The notes under the pieces: model-generated
Told to the model about the DNA's origin: nothing
Seen by the model: only the letters and a program-made list of their open reading frames with translations
Database searches by the model: none
Position numbers and translations under genes: made by a program
Shown: positions 1 through 11,144 of the stretch, piece by piece
Layout of the letters: every line of letters begins with the position of its first letter
Position numbering within the stretch: position 1 is the stretch's first letter
NCBI GenBank assembly: GCA_036365455.1
Contig: JAWQUS010000002.1
Span: 4,588,001 to 4,652,000, forward strand
Direction of reading: 5' to 3'
From: Macrosoma leucophasiata
Lineage: Eukaryota; Arthropoda; Insecta; Lepidoptera; Hedylidae
DNA length: 64,000 nt

Positions 1-245
1 GTGGGTTATCAGAGATAATGGTTTAAAGTCCTTTATCTCTGGTTCTATTAGGATTTTTCCATTTTCTGGAAATTTCCCAGTACCTCGATGTTTGGTAAGG
101 TGCCCGGAGATGGCAACAGGCTCGCCACCTGTTACATGGGCCAAATCGTAACCGGCGAATCGTGGGTGTTTGCATGTATACTTGAATGCATGCATTTTAT
201 CTCTGCCTACCCCTTCGGGGATTACAGGCGTGAAGTTACGTTTTA
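1..245 (+). repeat. SINE family F, 3' part
   Basis: Body and tail of a tRNA-headed SINE. It matches 57440-57640 closely (shared stretches such as TTTATCTCTGGTTCTATT and GGAGATGGCAACAGGCTC). The head is outside the window. Other copies or pieces lie at 5388-5525, 31938-32028, 36930-37045, 57385-57640 and 60418-60510. Confidence 0.6.
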
Positions 246-611
246 TGATTATTTTTAAACAATATTTTATTTGATGATAAGCCAATTTACAGAACTGTTG
301 TTTGACGTTCCCTTGACATCCCCTTCATCACCTACTTTTGTCATTGTGTTCTAAGTATATGGTACGCAAGGTAATTGATAGGGTCTGCATATTCCGTTAA
401 ACTCCCGAGTGCACTAATATTTCTTGGGGGATCAGGTAGGGAGCCTTTCGTCCACCAGCATCCCCTGATCCTGGTGGTCGAAATTGTATTAATAGACAGA
501 GCTCTAAGAAAAGCTTTGCCCCATTACGTTTATACGAGGCTAGAGAATTCACTGACAATTAATGTGAACTGTAAGCTTGTTTATTACGTGATGCTTATAT
601 TACCTGTGAAC
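246..611. other. Intronic sequence with repeat remnants
   Basis: This should be the asparaginase intron after the exon at 612-729. I see a short piece of SINE-like tail (around 540-600, AATGTGAACTG type) but no convincing next exon. An 80-codon open frame at 375-617 on the plus strand is antisense to the gene and has no recognisable domain. Confidence 0.4.
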
Positions 612-3600
612 CAGTAAGAACAACTGCTTTGCCGATGTTCTCAAACATGAATGATAGAGCCGACGCTGTATAAGATAATGTGTCTGTGCCATGTAAGACT
701 ACGAATCCATCGTACTGCTCGTAATATTTCTGCAACAAAATATTTATCTTCAGTGACAAAAGTCTTAAAGACTAACCCCCTTATTCATAAACGTATTTTA
801 GCTAAAGTGTTGCTAATATCTCCTTTGTCCTTTTCTATCCTGTACATTTGACAATGCTACTGACAAAGACGAAGCATTCTATAGCTAAAACGTATCTAAT
901 AAACTGTTACCCTCAACAGTACAGTTTGAAACCTAAGGCCCTGGGTTCGATCCCCAGGTCGGGAAAATCTATTCGTGTTTTTTTTTTCGGTGAGGAAATG
1001 CCCAGTAGTAGCACGGAGTCTGGTCATGCCTCGAAGAGCACGCTAAGTCGTCGGTCGCCCTATCTCTGTCCGGTCGTGTCGGATTACCATCGGGCTAGGA
1101 GCATGAGGGAGAGATAGAGAGTGCACCTGTGTTTGCGCATACACTTGTGCACTATAATATCTCTCGCGCAGTTGGCTAGGCTTCGTTGAGATTGACAGCC
1201 GTGACCGAAGTTCGCTCTGCAGAACATTATTATAGTTTTCTCCAAACGCTTCAGGAATTAATTAAATATTTAATATGACGTAGGAATTGAATATGACATA
1301 GGTACAAAACATCAGCGGCTATAATACGTTGTGCAGCAATTATTGTGAATCCCCTTCGTAATACGCACTTATCTCGCTTGTTTTTTCATTACGACTATCA
1401 ATACAACTTCATTAACATTGAATCGAACATAATAATGTTCATATCACGCTCCACATAAGCATATAAGTCTGCTATGTAACGGTGCATCCACACCGCAGTG
1501 AATTTTTGAAGAATAACATTTTTGTTGCACCGAGCTACATCCGATAGAAAAAAGTCATTTATTGTTAGTTTAGTAAAATTTACCACTATTAAAGTTTTAC
1601 TAGGTCGTCATCATCACTCCAGCTGAAAGACGTCCACTGCTGGACAAAGCCTTCCCCAAAGACGGCCACAAGAGTGTTGTTCGTCATTAGGGGCAATAGG
1701 TATACCATAATCGCCACGCTTAGCAGGCGGATTGACAATCGCAGTTGCGGTAGTTTATTGTGGGACGCTGCTGCTCATCCCGCATTGTTATTTTTACTAC
1801 AGCCAGAGAATATGTAGTAATACTACGTATAATGTAGTATTATTACATATTCTCTGGCTGTAGTAACGGATACTTCGACGTCCCGCCCAATTTCGCCTCA
1901 CCCAACCTCCTCCCCTCTTATGGGCGACGTTTGGTATTCTTTACGTGCTACTCACACAGGTGCACGTGTAAATACACGTCACTGATTGACGTCTATGTAA
2001 TAGAGACCAAATTAAGCGTTTGTATGGTACCTATTTTGGCGGAGTGGCACGGTTTGACCACCATTTATCGGATGACTCACTGCACTAGCGGAAGAATTCT
2101 CCTCCACTAGAGGGCGGCCGGGTCGTCACGACCCAATGCCTTCAAATTTTAAAAACTTGTAGATATTTTAAAGTAACGTTGCCTAACTTTTGAAGATGAA
2201 ACATAGCCACTATGATAGCAAGGTGTTTAAGAAACATAAAATATGCAAAGCCATGCGCTACTCGCTTATATCATTGAAAGTTAAGTACTCTCTCGGCTAT
2301 AGCTTATTGGCGTTAAGCAAGCGATGAGTAACATTCAACAAAAAAAAGGAATTGCCACAAAAGAGTAACAAATAAATAATAGGTAAGCGAAAGTAAGCTG
2401 CACCCACAGCCCCAAACTAGGTATTTATATCATAGGTCCAATGGCTAGGGTTGCCACCTCTCCCGGAATTCCGGGAGTCTCCCGGATTTTAGCTGTGAAA
2501 AAAAAGGAATTGCCACAAAAGAGTAACAAATAAATAATAGGTAAGCGAAAGTAAGCTGCACCCACAGCCCCAAACTAGGTATTTATATCATAGGTCCAAT
2601 GGCTAGGGTTGCCACCTCTCCCGGAATTCCGGGAGTCTCCCGGATTTTAGCTGTGAAAATAAAAATCTCCCATCTCCCGGAAGGAATTTAAAATATACTA
2701 AATTTCTCCCGGAATAACAAGTTGTTCAAAAGTAATACGATATCGAAATGGCTAAGAGCGGCGTAAATTCTCGGCAGCATTCTTGCAGCCGTCTCGCCAC
2801 TATCTCGCCACTGATGCCATTACTCGCCAGTGTGTAGCTAGCTAGTTTCGTATAAACTGATTTCCGTGCGTGTAGGTACCTACTTTATTTTATTGTCTCT
2901 TTCTGAGCCACGTGCGTGAGAGATTGCGTCGTCTTTGTCACACTCATTATCGTTCCTCATTTGTTTGTTATAAGTTTCATTCGTTCGCTTATTAGTCTGT
3001 AACTAACAGCAATCCATGCACTGGTGTCGTATTTTGATTAAATACAATTATTTCTATGTTGTTATTAATTCAAAATAAAATAAAAAGTGATTAGGTATAT
3101 TCAATGTTTTTTTTCTCTCGGATTTAGACAGCTACAAGGTGGTAACCCTAGCAATGGCACCTATACAATGGTACACATCCAACACACACACAAACTCCCA
3201 GAATCAAAACAAAGATAGAGACCATACAATGTTTGGGCCGGTGCGAGGATCGAACCCGTAACCCTCGAACAAACTGTAGTCACCGTACTCAACACCGCTA
3301 GATCAATTGAATCGTCAAAATATTACTAAGTAGTTACCTATATCTATCAGATCATCTAGGTACAATTTTTGTTGACTACTGTTCGCACAGTGTCGATCCA
3401 CAATTTATGTTTAAATGCGGTGTGGATGTACTACAAAACACATTTATCATATGCCTTCGTATATTATGAAAACACGAGATGAATATTTACAATTTACATA
3501 GACAAAGCGCAATGATTACACCTATGTATACTTTTCTATTATCACGGTTCTGCTTATTTACTCAAGACAAGTGACGGTTCATTATATTTTATTGATAACA

Positions 3601-6600
3601 CACTTGGCTGTAGGCTACTGCTAGACTCGAGGTGATCTCTGCATAAAGCTTGGCATACATATTCCAGTAAGGGAATACCTAGTCTAATAGACACCCACAT
3701 AGAGACCAAGGTCAAAATATTACAGGGCCGTACATTACCACCTGACCGGAACACGATAGTGCTGAACACTACCATTTAGCGGCAAGTATATTATGTAATG
3801 CGGTGGTGCCTACTCCCGCGAGCTCCGTCACTGGAGCTCTACCACCAAGGTAATATATTAAAATACAGTAATAGTTATTTTACCATTATATCTTCAGCTA
3901 TCTTAATCCATTCCACTTCCGTCATATTAGATGAATCCAACAGATTTTCATATTCGAGTATTGTGTAAAATATCCTCAGATCTAATTCTTTGGCCTCTGA
4001 AAATTAAATGTGTTTCTTTTAATTTAGAATAAAATAGAATAGAATATTTATTTATTTATAACAATGTACCTACAACATCGAACATATTTACTACAAACAT
4101 TTATATTTGAGGACATTGGTATAAATTGCTCCTAGCTCAGCATTTTACTGATTGTAAAACAAGCAGCGCTGGTCTTCCGCTAGAGCCATTTTATTTGTTT
4201 ACGTCTTAACAGCTCTACATCTAGTAAACAGCAAGAACTAAAATAAATTACACAACGCAATAAATAACGCGAAAAAAAAAAAAAAAGGAGATGAAAAATA
4301 GACAAAAAAGAAAATAAAAAAAAAGATACAGCCAATAGACAGCTGGTAAACCTCAATTACATAACAATATAGACATAAAAAAATATATATATATAACAAA
4401 GTAAAATAAAATGCATTATAAAGGAGTACAAATACAAAACAAGAAGACAATTAGAAATAATACAGACATGAATTAATTCCAGTTATTATTGTAACACTAA
4501 GAATATTTGTTTGCTAATAAGTACTTTTATCAATGTTTCTTTAATTGTTTGATATTATTTCGCATTAACACATGCTTGTGAAATATATGTTATTTTTAAA
4601 GAAAAATGGAAAGAAAAATTTGACTTCAGGCGAGGCTCGAACTCGCGACCTACTGGGAATCTAGTCCAGCCGCTCTTCCAATTGAGCTACTGAAGCCCTG
4701 CCCGATTTGTAAAATCTTTCCTTCACATCTATTGCATTGCTTTATGGTAGCAGTAGCGCCATCTATTACCAACTATGCTAGTTAGGCAACCGATATAATA
4801 GACTTTTCAGTTTATTGAATATCGTAAAGAAGTCGCTTTTACCCTTAATAATTGTTTGATATTATTTCGCATTAACACATGCTTGTGAAATATATTTTAT
4901 TTTTAAAGAAAAATGGAAAGAAAAATTTGACTTCAGGCGAGGCTCGAACTCGCGACCTACTGGGAATCTAGTCCAGCCGCTCTTCCAATTGAGCTACTGA
5001 AGTCCTGCCCGATTTGTCAAATCTTTCCTTCACATCTATTGCATTGCTTTATGGTAGCAGTAGCGCCATCTATTACCAACTATGCTAGTTAGGCAACCGA
5101 TATAATAGACTTTTCAGTTTATTGAATATCGTAAAGAAGTCGCTTTTACCCTTAATAATTGTTTGATATTATTTCGCATTAACACATGCTTGTGAAATAT
5201 ATTTTATTTTTAAAGAAAAATGGAAAGAAAAATTTGACTTCAGGCGAGGCTCGAACTCGCGACCTACTGGGAATCTAGTCCAGCCGCTCTTCCAATTGAG
5301 CTACTGAAGCCCTGCCCGATTTGTCAAATCTTTCCTTCACATCTATTGCATTGCTTTATGGTAGCAGTAGCGCCATCTATTACCAAACATAACCGGCGAA
5401 TTTAGGGTTTTTGCCTGTATGCTTGTATGCAAAATTTACCTGTGCCTACCGACCCGTGAATTGAACCCAGGACCCCTGCGTAGTAGTAATGGCTGGCTAC
5501 CACTAGACCATGAGGTAGCTAAGAACTTGTTTATCAAATTGCATACCTGGTAAAACTAGAAAAGATGTCTCGAAAGCCGCCTCGCTCAGCCGCTGCCTCC
5601 AGTATGCACTGTCGTGGAGCTGTGGGTACCCTCGTATCAGGTTTTCGAAGGCACCTCTCTGTGGTATCAGAACTGCAATGAAGCGATGATAGCTTTTGCT
5701 AAATCTCCCAGAGCTAAATATTTTAACTTATTGAAATTAAACTTGCGGATTTTCTCGCGTATACAGCACTCCCAAACTTCTTCATACACCCGACCGTCAT
5801 AAATACGCAAGTTTAATTTCAACAATATATGAAGCTCGTGAAAACGTTATTTTAACTTAATCAACAAATGGGCCATATCTTCCCATATTATTGAAATACA
5901 AGACGTAATGAAAAACATGTAAGTGATCACATTTTTTCAATTGACCCAAGGTCATATAGTGAAAAGTTTCAATTGTATTCAATGAATACCTCAATTCCTT
6001 CATCAGAGTCAATAAGTTAAATGATCACAATGAGATATTATTGATGTGACGATATAAATGATGTTTATCACAGACTAATTTCCTTGAAGAGTAATTTAGA
6101 CAGCTAACTACTAGGTACTTAGTTAAAGACTAAAATTGATTCGACGAAAAAAAAAGTTAGTAAGTGCATGCAACGCGGAAACAAAGGTGTTCGGGGATAA
6201 CGGGAATAAACCAGTAGGTACTACACCCTTCTACGTGTTTGCCACCCTTGTTTTCGGCTCGTGTTGCCTAAAGATGTCCTCAAAAGGGATGTAGGAGAGA
6301 ATATTATGCCCTACGCTTGGCAAGCAAATTGGCGGTCTCAGTGGTGGTTGTTTTTATTCAGAACGTGTAGGCACCTATACAAGACTTACAAAATTATTTT
6401 TCACGTCAGCACACCGCGGAGACTCCGCCAAAATTCCATACAAACGCTCAATTTGGTCTTATTACACAGACATCAATCAGTGACGTATATTTACACGTGC
6501 ACCTGTGTGCGTAGCACGTAGTAAATACCAACCGTCGCCCATAGGAGGGCAGGAGGTTGTGTGATGCGGGGAAATCGGGCGGGACGTCGAAGTGTCCGTT

Positions 6601-9600
6601 CTATACGTAGTATTATTACATATTCTCTGACATCAGTTTGACTAACTAGTTTGTCGAAATACGTTAAAAAGTACGATTCGTATAAACTGGAATCATTAGG
6701 TACCTACCTCATTAAAATTGTATCATTTTATCATTACATCTCAAGGCATAAATTACGGTCAATTACATTCGGCTTTCCAGTAAGCAATTATGGTTACAAA
6801 ACCAATGTAGGCTTAAAATGGTTGAATCTTAAATTACGTAGTTTTAATATAGGTACCTATCCGTAAAACACAGCTCCGTATTTAACAACACGGAGCTGTG
6901 TTTTAATATGTCAATATAACTATCTCAATGTGTTTTATTTAACCGGGGTCACCAGTGCTATGCATGGTCAGAATTGTACTTCAAGATCGATATCATAATA
7001 ACATAATACAATAATAGCATTTGCAGAAATTTGGATAACAGGCTGTTGTAAAAAGCAAAAGCCATACACTCAGGGGTGGAAGTGTCTAAAGGCATAATAG
7101 CGGGAAGCCCGCTCCGAGCTCGAGATTACTCGCTCGTGATGGTGAAGCCGGTGCCACACCTCTCGACACCACCAGCCTTTCACGCCAGTTTTACCCCCCG
7201 TCGACTATCGGGTTGGCTGTTTGGGGGGGCCACCAAGGAGAGGCGAGTCACCTGCCTAAAGTAGGATTCGATAATGTGAGATGTTGAATATAAGCAGGTG
7301 CAGCATCTCACTCCATAGGCCCAGCCAGCTAGTCCTCCCAGTTCACCCACATAGCCCAAAGTTTGACGAGTCATTTATCATTACATAGTCCCATATATTC
7401 TGCGGGGTCTGTCTGTTTCTGTTTTAACTATTGATGCAGTCAGAGAGAGGTCCCACCTAATATTACAAAGTAGACAAAATTCTCGAAATGGCCTCTAGGT
7501 GTTGGACCGCCCATGTCCCCGCGCAAGCCCGACAAAGGTCCGAGGTTTAAATTGGACTCCGTGGTGACGAGAGACAATAATACAATAACAATAAAATAGA
7601 GTATGTACATAAGAAAAGTCATAAAACCAAACACAAACATTTGATAGCGACATTGTTTTTGATAATAATAAAAAAATAATAAGAAACAATAATAGTATAA
7701 ATAAACACGATTGACGTCTTATAATAACGTAAAAATGAACACGAGCACTTACAAGAAATGATGGTACCTATTAGATAGCGTGAGACTGAATAATCGATAA
7801 TCTTTAGTGGCGATCTCCGGGAACTTTTGACTATTGACCTCATGAGGCCCTTAAGTTAATCCTAGAGAAAGGGAGATATTTTTTCCCTCTCTATTAACAT
7901 CTTTGCCGTATAAAATGTATCAGTCAAGGGCGTTAGCAATTGGATAGGGAACAATTTGACTCTGAAGAGGGCCGGGAGATATATATTTGGAAGATATCAA
8001 TAAATCATAATAATAATGGCAACCCATTATACGTCCCACTGTTGGGCACGAGTCTCTCCCCTTTTTGGGGGGAGGCCTGGAGCTTACTCCGCCACGCTGC
8101 TCCAATGCGGATTGGTGGAAGTGGGCGGGTTAGTGGCCAACCCGCTGTCGGATGTTTTCAAACCGCCCATAAGGCCTCTGACAAGGTTTAACGACTGCTA
8201 TCTATCGATGACAACCGGTACCGACGGCTTAACGTGCCCTGCGAAGCACGGAAACGCGCATTTTTTAATTTGCCACTAGCGGTCACCCATCACACTACCC
8301 GACCGCGCCCGTAGTGCTTAACCGAATAGATCGCTTACAATCTACACCAGCCGCCGGGCCATGCGCGCTTCTATCGATATCAATAAAAATTACTCTAAAT
8401 TAGGCATTTTTCTTTCATCTGTAGGGAAAGAGAAATTGCTTCCCATCGCCGTCTCCGGGTAACGCCGATGATTCCCGTTCTAAAATACCGATAAATTGCA
8501 ATCACAGCGAGGTCTTTCCGGAGTCACAATGCACGGTCAGAACCGAACAAAGTCAATATCAAATGACATGATTGACCTAAACGAGCCAACGTAATTCTGC
8601 TTTCACATTACTATGTACACGTTTTAATTTCATCATTATAAATACATACGTCAATGCATATTATGTTGTAAACATGTTCATGATACGGTTCATACGACCA
8701 TTCAAAGTTTTGAATCAGAACATAGAGCAACATGGGCCACCGGTCGCGGCAGACAAGAGGGGAGTAGCCATAGCGTTTATTACCGATGCAAAACAGTCTG
8801 TCATTTTTTGCGGGGGGAAATGCGTGCGACACACACGCACACTACAAAAATCGTCTATAAGTACGAAACTCTCACCTTGACTTTAACAAAATAAAGAAAC
8901 AATTTCACGCACACATTTAAACATCTAGGCGACAGGTATAGGCCCATTTGGCCTTGTACTTTGACAGAGGGGAAAGCCTGCATATGGTTACTCCCCTCCG
9001 GTGTTGCTCTATGAATCAGAACCCAGTGGGATCAAAACCAAGAGGCGACTAGTGGACAGTATTTTTAACCGATTTAAAAAAGGAGGAGGTTCTATAATTA
9101 CTTTATACCAAAAAATCGTGCGGCAAATGCATGCATTTGCTTATAGATGTGAAGTTACGTAATGTTAGTACCTTAGGCCTCAGGAAGGCATCCACTTCTC
9201 TGGTTTCATGTTGATGTTTATAGGCTACATTACTTACCATCAATGTAAACAGATTCCGCTACTGAATCTCGAAGTGCGAAATTCCGCAATTACAATGTAG
9301 CGAACGTTTGAAATTCCGGATTTTATGAGAACTAAAGTATACAAGTACTATGTACGTAAGTTAATAGAAAATTACAAGAGTTCCTGCAATTTTTTATGTA
9401 GTAGCTTTTATTTTCTGCTTGTTTGATTTTCTTTAATTTATAATTATTTAAAATGTACCTTTTGTCTAGATTCCAATTTATCTAATCTTCGTGTTGCACT
9501 TAAATTAATTGGAAAGCTATAATAGGCATATGCATCAGACCAATGCTTCTGTTTTATATTTTGTAACTATTTGATGTACTGTGCTACAATGTGTGTCAAT

Positions 9601-9927
9601 AAAATAAATAAATAAGTAGCATTTCCCTAATTTCTCACATTATTTAATTGAATAACTCTTGATATGCTTACCTCCATCCCTATTTTTCACCATACCGATG
9701 GTCCCACCTGTGTAAATAACCATTACCCTTCTTTCATTACGCCCTAAACTTTTCACTGAATTCGTACTCATAGATAATTCTAAAAAACTTCTAGCTTTTT
9801 TCACTTTAGCCGCCACTTTTGTATTCACATGATTCTCATTCCCATTAAAATTTACCGCTTCACAATTTTGGTTTTGATTTTCCCGCGTATTTTCACTATG
9901 CAATGACGTTCCGTTAACTTTTTCCAT
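612..9927 (-). CDS. ASPG: L-asparaginase (ASPG type), 5' four exons, partial
   Basis: Minus-strand exons 9672-9927, 5547-5672, 3884-3996 and 612-729 join in frame (phases 1, 1, 0, then 1) to give 204 residues; the rest lies left of the window. The enzyme family hydrolyses asparagine to aspartate and ammonia in the cytosol. Visible motifs: YTGGTIGM near residues 72-79, where the second Thr (T76) is the family nucleophile; LHDSAYW in exon 2; [12 protein letters not shown] in exon 3; and [12 protein letters not shown] in exon 4, whose Thr-Asp pair (T180, D181) is the second catalytic motif. The start at 9927 is supported by an in-frame TAA two codons upstream. About 68 residues precede the catalytic domain; they are Asn-, Lys- and Ser-rich and unlike the core, so this extension is less certain. 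The C-terminal half, including any ankyrin repeats as in animal ASPG, is not visible. Donor and acceptor sites are canonical GT-AG. The introns are filled with SINEs, MITEs and the tRNA-like array. Confidence 0.87.
775..905. mobile_element. MITE family C, solo copy
   Basis: Begins CCCCCTTATTCATAAACG and contains TTTTAGCTAAAG and its inverted partner TAGCTAAAACGTA near the other end, so it is an inverted-repeat element of about 130 bp. A second copy at 51498-51931 is split by a SINE. Confidence 0.6.
930..1235 (+). repeat. SINE family E (tRNA-headed), 5' truncated
   Basis: Contains a B-box-like GGTTCGATCCC at about 944-954, then a body matching 63480-63780 (shared GTGCACTATAATATCTC). Reverse-strand pieces of the same family are at 39548-39720 and 40390-40560. 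Confidence 0.65.
1236..1800. other. Intronic, no gene seen
   Basis: AT-rich asparaginase intron. Around 1600-1760 there is a degenerate stretch (CAGCTGAAAGACGTCCACTG type) that recurs at 38030-38200 in inverted orientation and is a common repeat remnant. No exon is supported. Confidence 0.4.
1801..2050 (-). mobile_element. Element family X (ends in CAGAGAATATGTAATAATAC)
   Basis: A repeat of about 220 bp, found in eight or more copies here (6409-6640, 25806-26043, 29945-30176, 30182-30404, 41520-41722, 61005-61222; pieces at 23505-23590 and 53495-53790). This copy has its TACGTAGTATTATTACATAT end duplicated in inverted form, giving a palindrome at about 1800-1862. The class is unclear; probably a non-autonomous DNA element. 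Confidence 0.6.
2342..2657. repeat. Tandem duplication, 158-bp period
   Basis: Two adjacent, almost identical copies; for example ATTGCCACAAAAGAGTAAC starts at 2351 and again at 2509. The unit spans the junction of a SINE-D piece and the left end of the hAT-like element at 2604, so the duplication happened after that insertion. Confidence 0.85.
2604..3150. mobile_element. hAT-like non-autonomous element in SINE-D
   Basis: Terminal inverted repeats TAGGGTTGCCACC (left) and GGTGGTAACCCTA (right). The 8 bp on each side are CCAATGGC (2596-2603) and GCAATGGC (3151-3158), matching at 7 of 8 positions, as expected for hAT. No transposase frame inside 547 bp. Flanking sequence on both sides belongs to SINE family D. 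Confidence 0.7.
3160..3310 (-). repeat. SINE family D, head region
   Basis: Reverse-strand tRNA-like head: GGATCGAACCC (B box, reverse complement) at about 3248, with the CGGTGCGAGGAT context seen in the copies at 43077-43260 and 57660-57880. Confidence 0.55.
3683..3848 (-). repeat. SINE family A, 3' truncated
   Basis: Reverse complement of the family whose 5' end reads CACTGGTGGTAGAGCTCC. It includes the conserved ATAGTGCTGAACACTACCAT block. It ends 36 bp before the asparaginase exon at 3884. Confidence 0.75.
3997..4539. other. Intronic, AT-rich, no gene
   Basis: Low-complexity A-rich runs around 4270-4330 and (TA)n at about 4384-4395 produce a spurious 70-residue hydrophobic frame on the minus strand. 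Nothing else is recognised. Confidence 0.5.
4622..4697 (-). tRNA. tRNA-like sequence, unit 1
   Basis: Folds as a cloverleaf: acceptor GCTTCAG/CTGAAGT (one G-T pair), D stem GCTC/GAGC, T arm GCGAG-TTCGAGC-CTCGC. The A box (TAGCTCAATTGG) is intact and the B-box region reads AGTTCGAGCCT. The anticodon stem has one A-C mismatch; the loop CTAGATT would give anticodon AGA, but without the long variable arm of tRNA-Ser. A T-run lies just downstream. It could be a real tRNA or a tRNA-derived SINE head. Confidence 0.5.
4929..5004 (-). tRNA. tRNA-like sequence, unit 2
   Basis: Same as unit 1 but with ACTTCAG at the 5' acceptor strand, which pairs fully with CTGAAGT. Confidence 0.5.
5236..5311 (-). tRNA. 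tRNA-like sequence, unit 3
   Basis: Identical in the tRNA-like part to unit 1 as far as I can read. Confidence 0.5.
5388..5525 (-). repeat. SINE family F piece
   Basis: Contains the reverse complement of a tRNA-like head (GAATTGAACCCAGGACCCC; ACCACTAGACCATGAGG). It lies between the tRNA-like array and the asparaginase exon at 5547. Confidence 0.55.
5673..6408. other. Intronic, no gene seen
   Basis: Asparaginase intron 1. The end of the 62-codon plus frame at 5614-5802 is antisense to exon 2 and not a gene. No strong repeat was recognised. Confidence 0.4.
6409..6640 (+). mobile_element. Element family X copy
   Basis: CCGCGGAGACTCCGCCAAAA at the left, GACGTCGAAGTGTCC then TACGTAGTATTATTACATAT at the right. 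Same family as 1801-2050. Confidence 0.65.
6865..6904. repeat. 15-bp inverted repeat
   Basis: AAAACACAGCTCCGT and ACGGAGCTGTGTTTT separated by 10 bases. It looks like a bacterial terminator but is intronic insect DNA. Confidence 0.7.
7040..7380. repeat. GC-richer unidentified block
   Basis: A stretch with a base composition unlike its AT-rich surroundings (CCGCTCCGAGCTCGAGATTA; GGGGGGGCCACCAAGGAG). Two overlapping frames of 62-64 codons on opposite strands have no recognisable motif. Probably a mobile-element relic. Confidence 0.35.
7381..8010. other. Intronic, no gene seen
   Basis: AT-rich asparaginase intron 1. Several short hydrophobic frames on the minus strand arise from A/T-rich triplets. 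No exon is supported. Confidence 0.4.
8011..8375 (-). repeat. 5S rRNA-derived SINE, near full length
   Basis: Read on the minus strand, the 5' region carries GTTAAGCACTACGGGCGCGG followed by GATGGGTGACCGC. This aligns with the internal promoter half of insect 5S rRNA (GTTAAGCA...CGGGCGCGGTC...GATGGGTGACCGC). The body follows and the 3' end is GGGTTGCCATTATTATTA. A second long copy is at 44493-44865 and 3' pieces at 33062-33178, 39371-39411 and 40212-40252. Assignment to the 5S-derived (SINE3) class is inferred from this alignment by eye. Confidence 0.75.
8722..9013. mobile_element. Mutator-like MITE, copy 1
   Basis: Ends ATAGAGCAAC and GTTGCTCTAT. AATCAGAAC flanks it on both sides (8713-8721 and 9014-9022), a 9-bp duplication. 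Copy 2 at 45253-45530 is inverted and also has a 9-bp duplication. No coding sequence. Confidence 0.8.
9023..9639. other. Intronic, no gene seen
   Basis: AT-rich. A short LINE-like 3' end may lie near 9540-9615 (GTGTGTCAATAAAATAAATA), but there is no coding remnant. Confidence 0.35.
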
Positions 9928-11144
9928 TGCTTAATTTTATTCAGCCAGTGCTTGTTCTTTTAAAAAAATATTTGATCGAAATTACATTAAAAGAAACAAT
10001 GTTTACTTTTTAATTTAACAAACGCTAAAGAAACATGTATCATGATCAATGCTGAAAAGTAGACTGAAGCCTGTAGCAGAATAGAGCTGAGTGTCGGGGA
10101 ACCCGATGACCTATTACGATGTGATGCAATGAGCAAGCTACTGGAGGAATATTTGTATCCAGGAGCAGATAAAACGACAATTTGCAAATCCAACGCCTGT
10201 TTATAATAAACGCGTTACACTACTTGTGAACATAAACTGTAACGTATCACAACTATTTATAAAAATCGAAAAATAATTATCGCGCCTAAAATAACTAGTC
10301 AAGTATGTTGTCATTACGTAACTCGATGGCGATGGTGTAAAAATAGTCACATTATTTATTATAATTTTATCTCGTTGCTAGTTTAACCTATATGTTTTCG
10401 GCCGGATATCATCGATTCCTGACCTGGCGAGTTCTTTTTTCAGAATATGCATGATGATGCACTGGTGGAATCCCCGCCTATGGAAGTGATATATTTTTAA
10501 GACACATACTTTATGTCAAGAATGTACAGCCATAAAATTAAGTCGACCGCCCCGCCGGAGTGAAACAGTTTTTGGGGAGTTTTGGCGGGAACCTTGAAAG
10601 AGGCGTACGGTGCTCCTATTTTATTTAGAATCATATCGAATATTTTCAACTATTCTGTATCTATCTTCAATCTTTTAGGGGGTTTCGTACCTAAAAGGTA
10701 AAAACGGACCCTACGGATTACTAATTCTCCGCTGTCTGTCTGTCTGTCTGTCCGTCCATCCTCTGTCTGTCACCAGGCTGTACCCATCTCATAAATACTG
10801 ATAGCTAGAAAGCTAACATTTTCACAAATTATATATTTCTGTTGCCGCTATAAACAAAATTAATTACCAAAAATAAGAAAATGGAAATATTAAGGGGTCC
10901 AAGGGGGCATACAGTAAACGTTTTTTTTTTAGTATATTTTTTACTCGATATCAATAACGGTAGCAAGTAGACGCTAAACATTTTCACAGAATTTTTAAGG
11001 TCTGATGTTGTGTATTTATAACCTTCCAACAAACGTAATTTTTTGTACGGAACCCGTGTTCGACTCGCACTTAATCGGTTTTTTCTCTGTAAGTAACGTT
11101 AAGCATACCGCATAGCAGCGTCCCGGCATAAAACAATCGCCGCT
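9928..11144. other. Upstream of asparaginase; TCTG-repeat element
   Basis: The region 5' of the asparaginase start should hold its promoter; I see no clear core motif. From about 10640 to 11090 lies a repeat with a (TCTG)n run at 10733-10760, then TATTTCTGTTGCCGC, ending near TTCGACTCGCACTTAATCGG, a type widespread in moth and butterfly genomes. Related fragments are near 19300-19400, 21000-21150, 32390-32600, 34490-34740 and 62380-62700. Confidence 0.5.

Larger units (their letters stand above)
4540..5385 (-). repeat. Tandem array of the 307-bp tRNA-like unit (about 2.75 units)
   Basis: Three tRNA-like sequences begin at 4622, 4929 and 5236, exactly 307 bp apart, with the same flanks in each unit. 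Junctions read ...CTTAATAATTGTTTGATATT. The third unit is cut at TCTATTACCAA. The same unit, also with a 307-bp period, appears at 58246-58790 on the other strand. No clear target-site duplication was found for this array; SINE-F sequence abuts its right end. Confidence 0.88.

Noticed and set aside
6865..6904. Stem-loop followed by T-run resembling a bacterial terminator
   Set aside because: The region is an intron of a eukaryotic gene; rho-independent terminators do not apply.
7180..7374. Overlapping 62-64 codon frames on both strands
   Set aside because: No motif, no splice support, and the sequence is a GC-rich repeat-like block.
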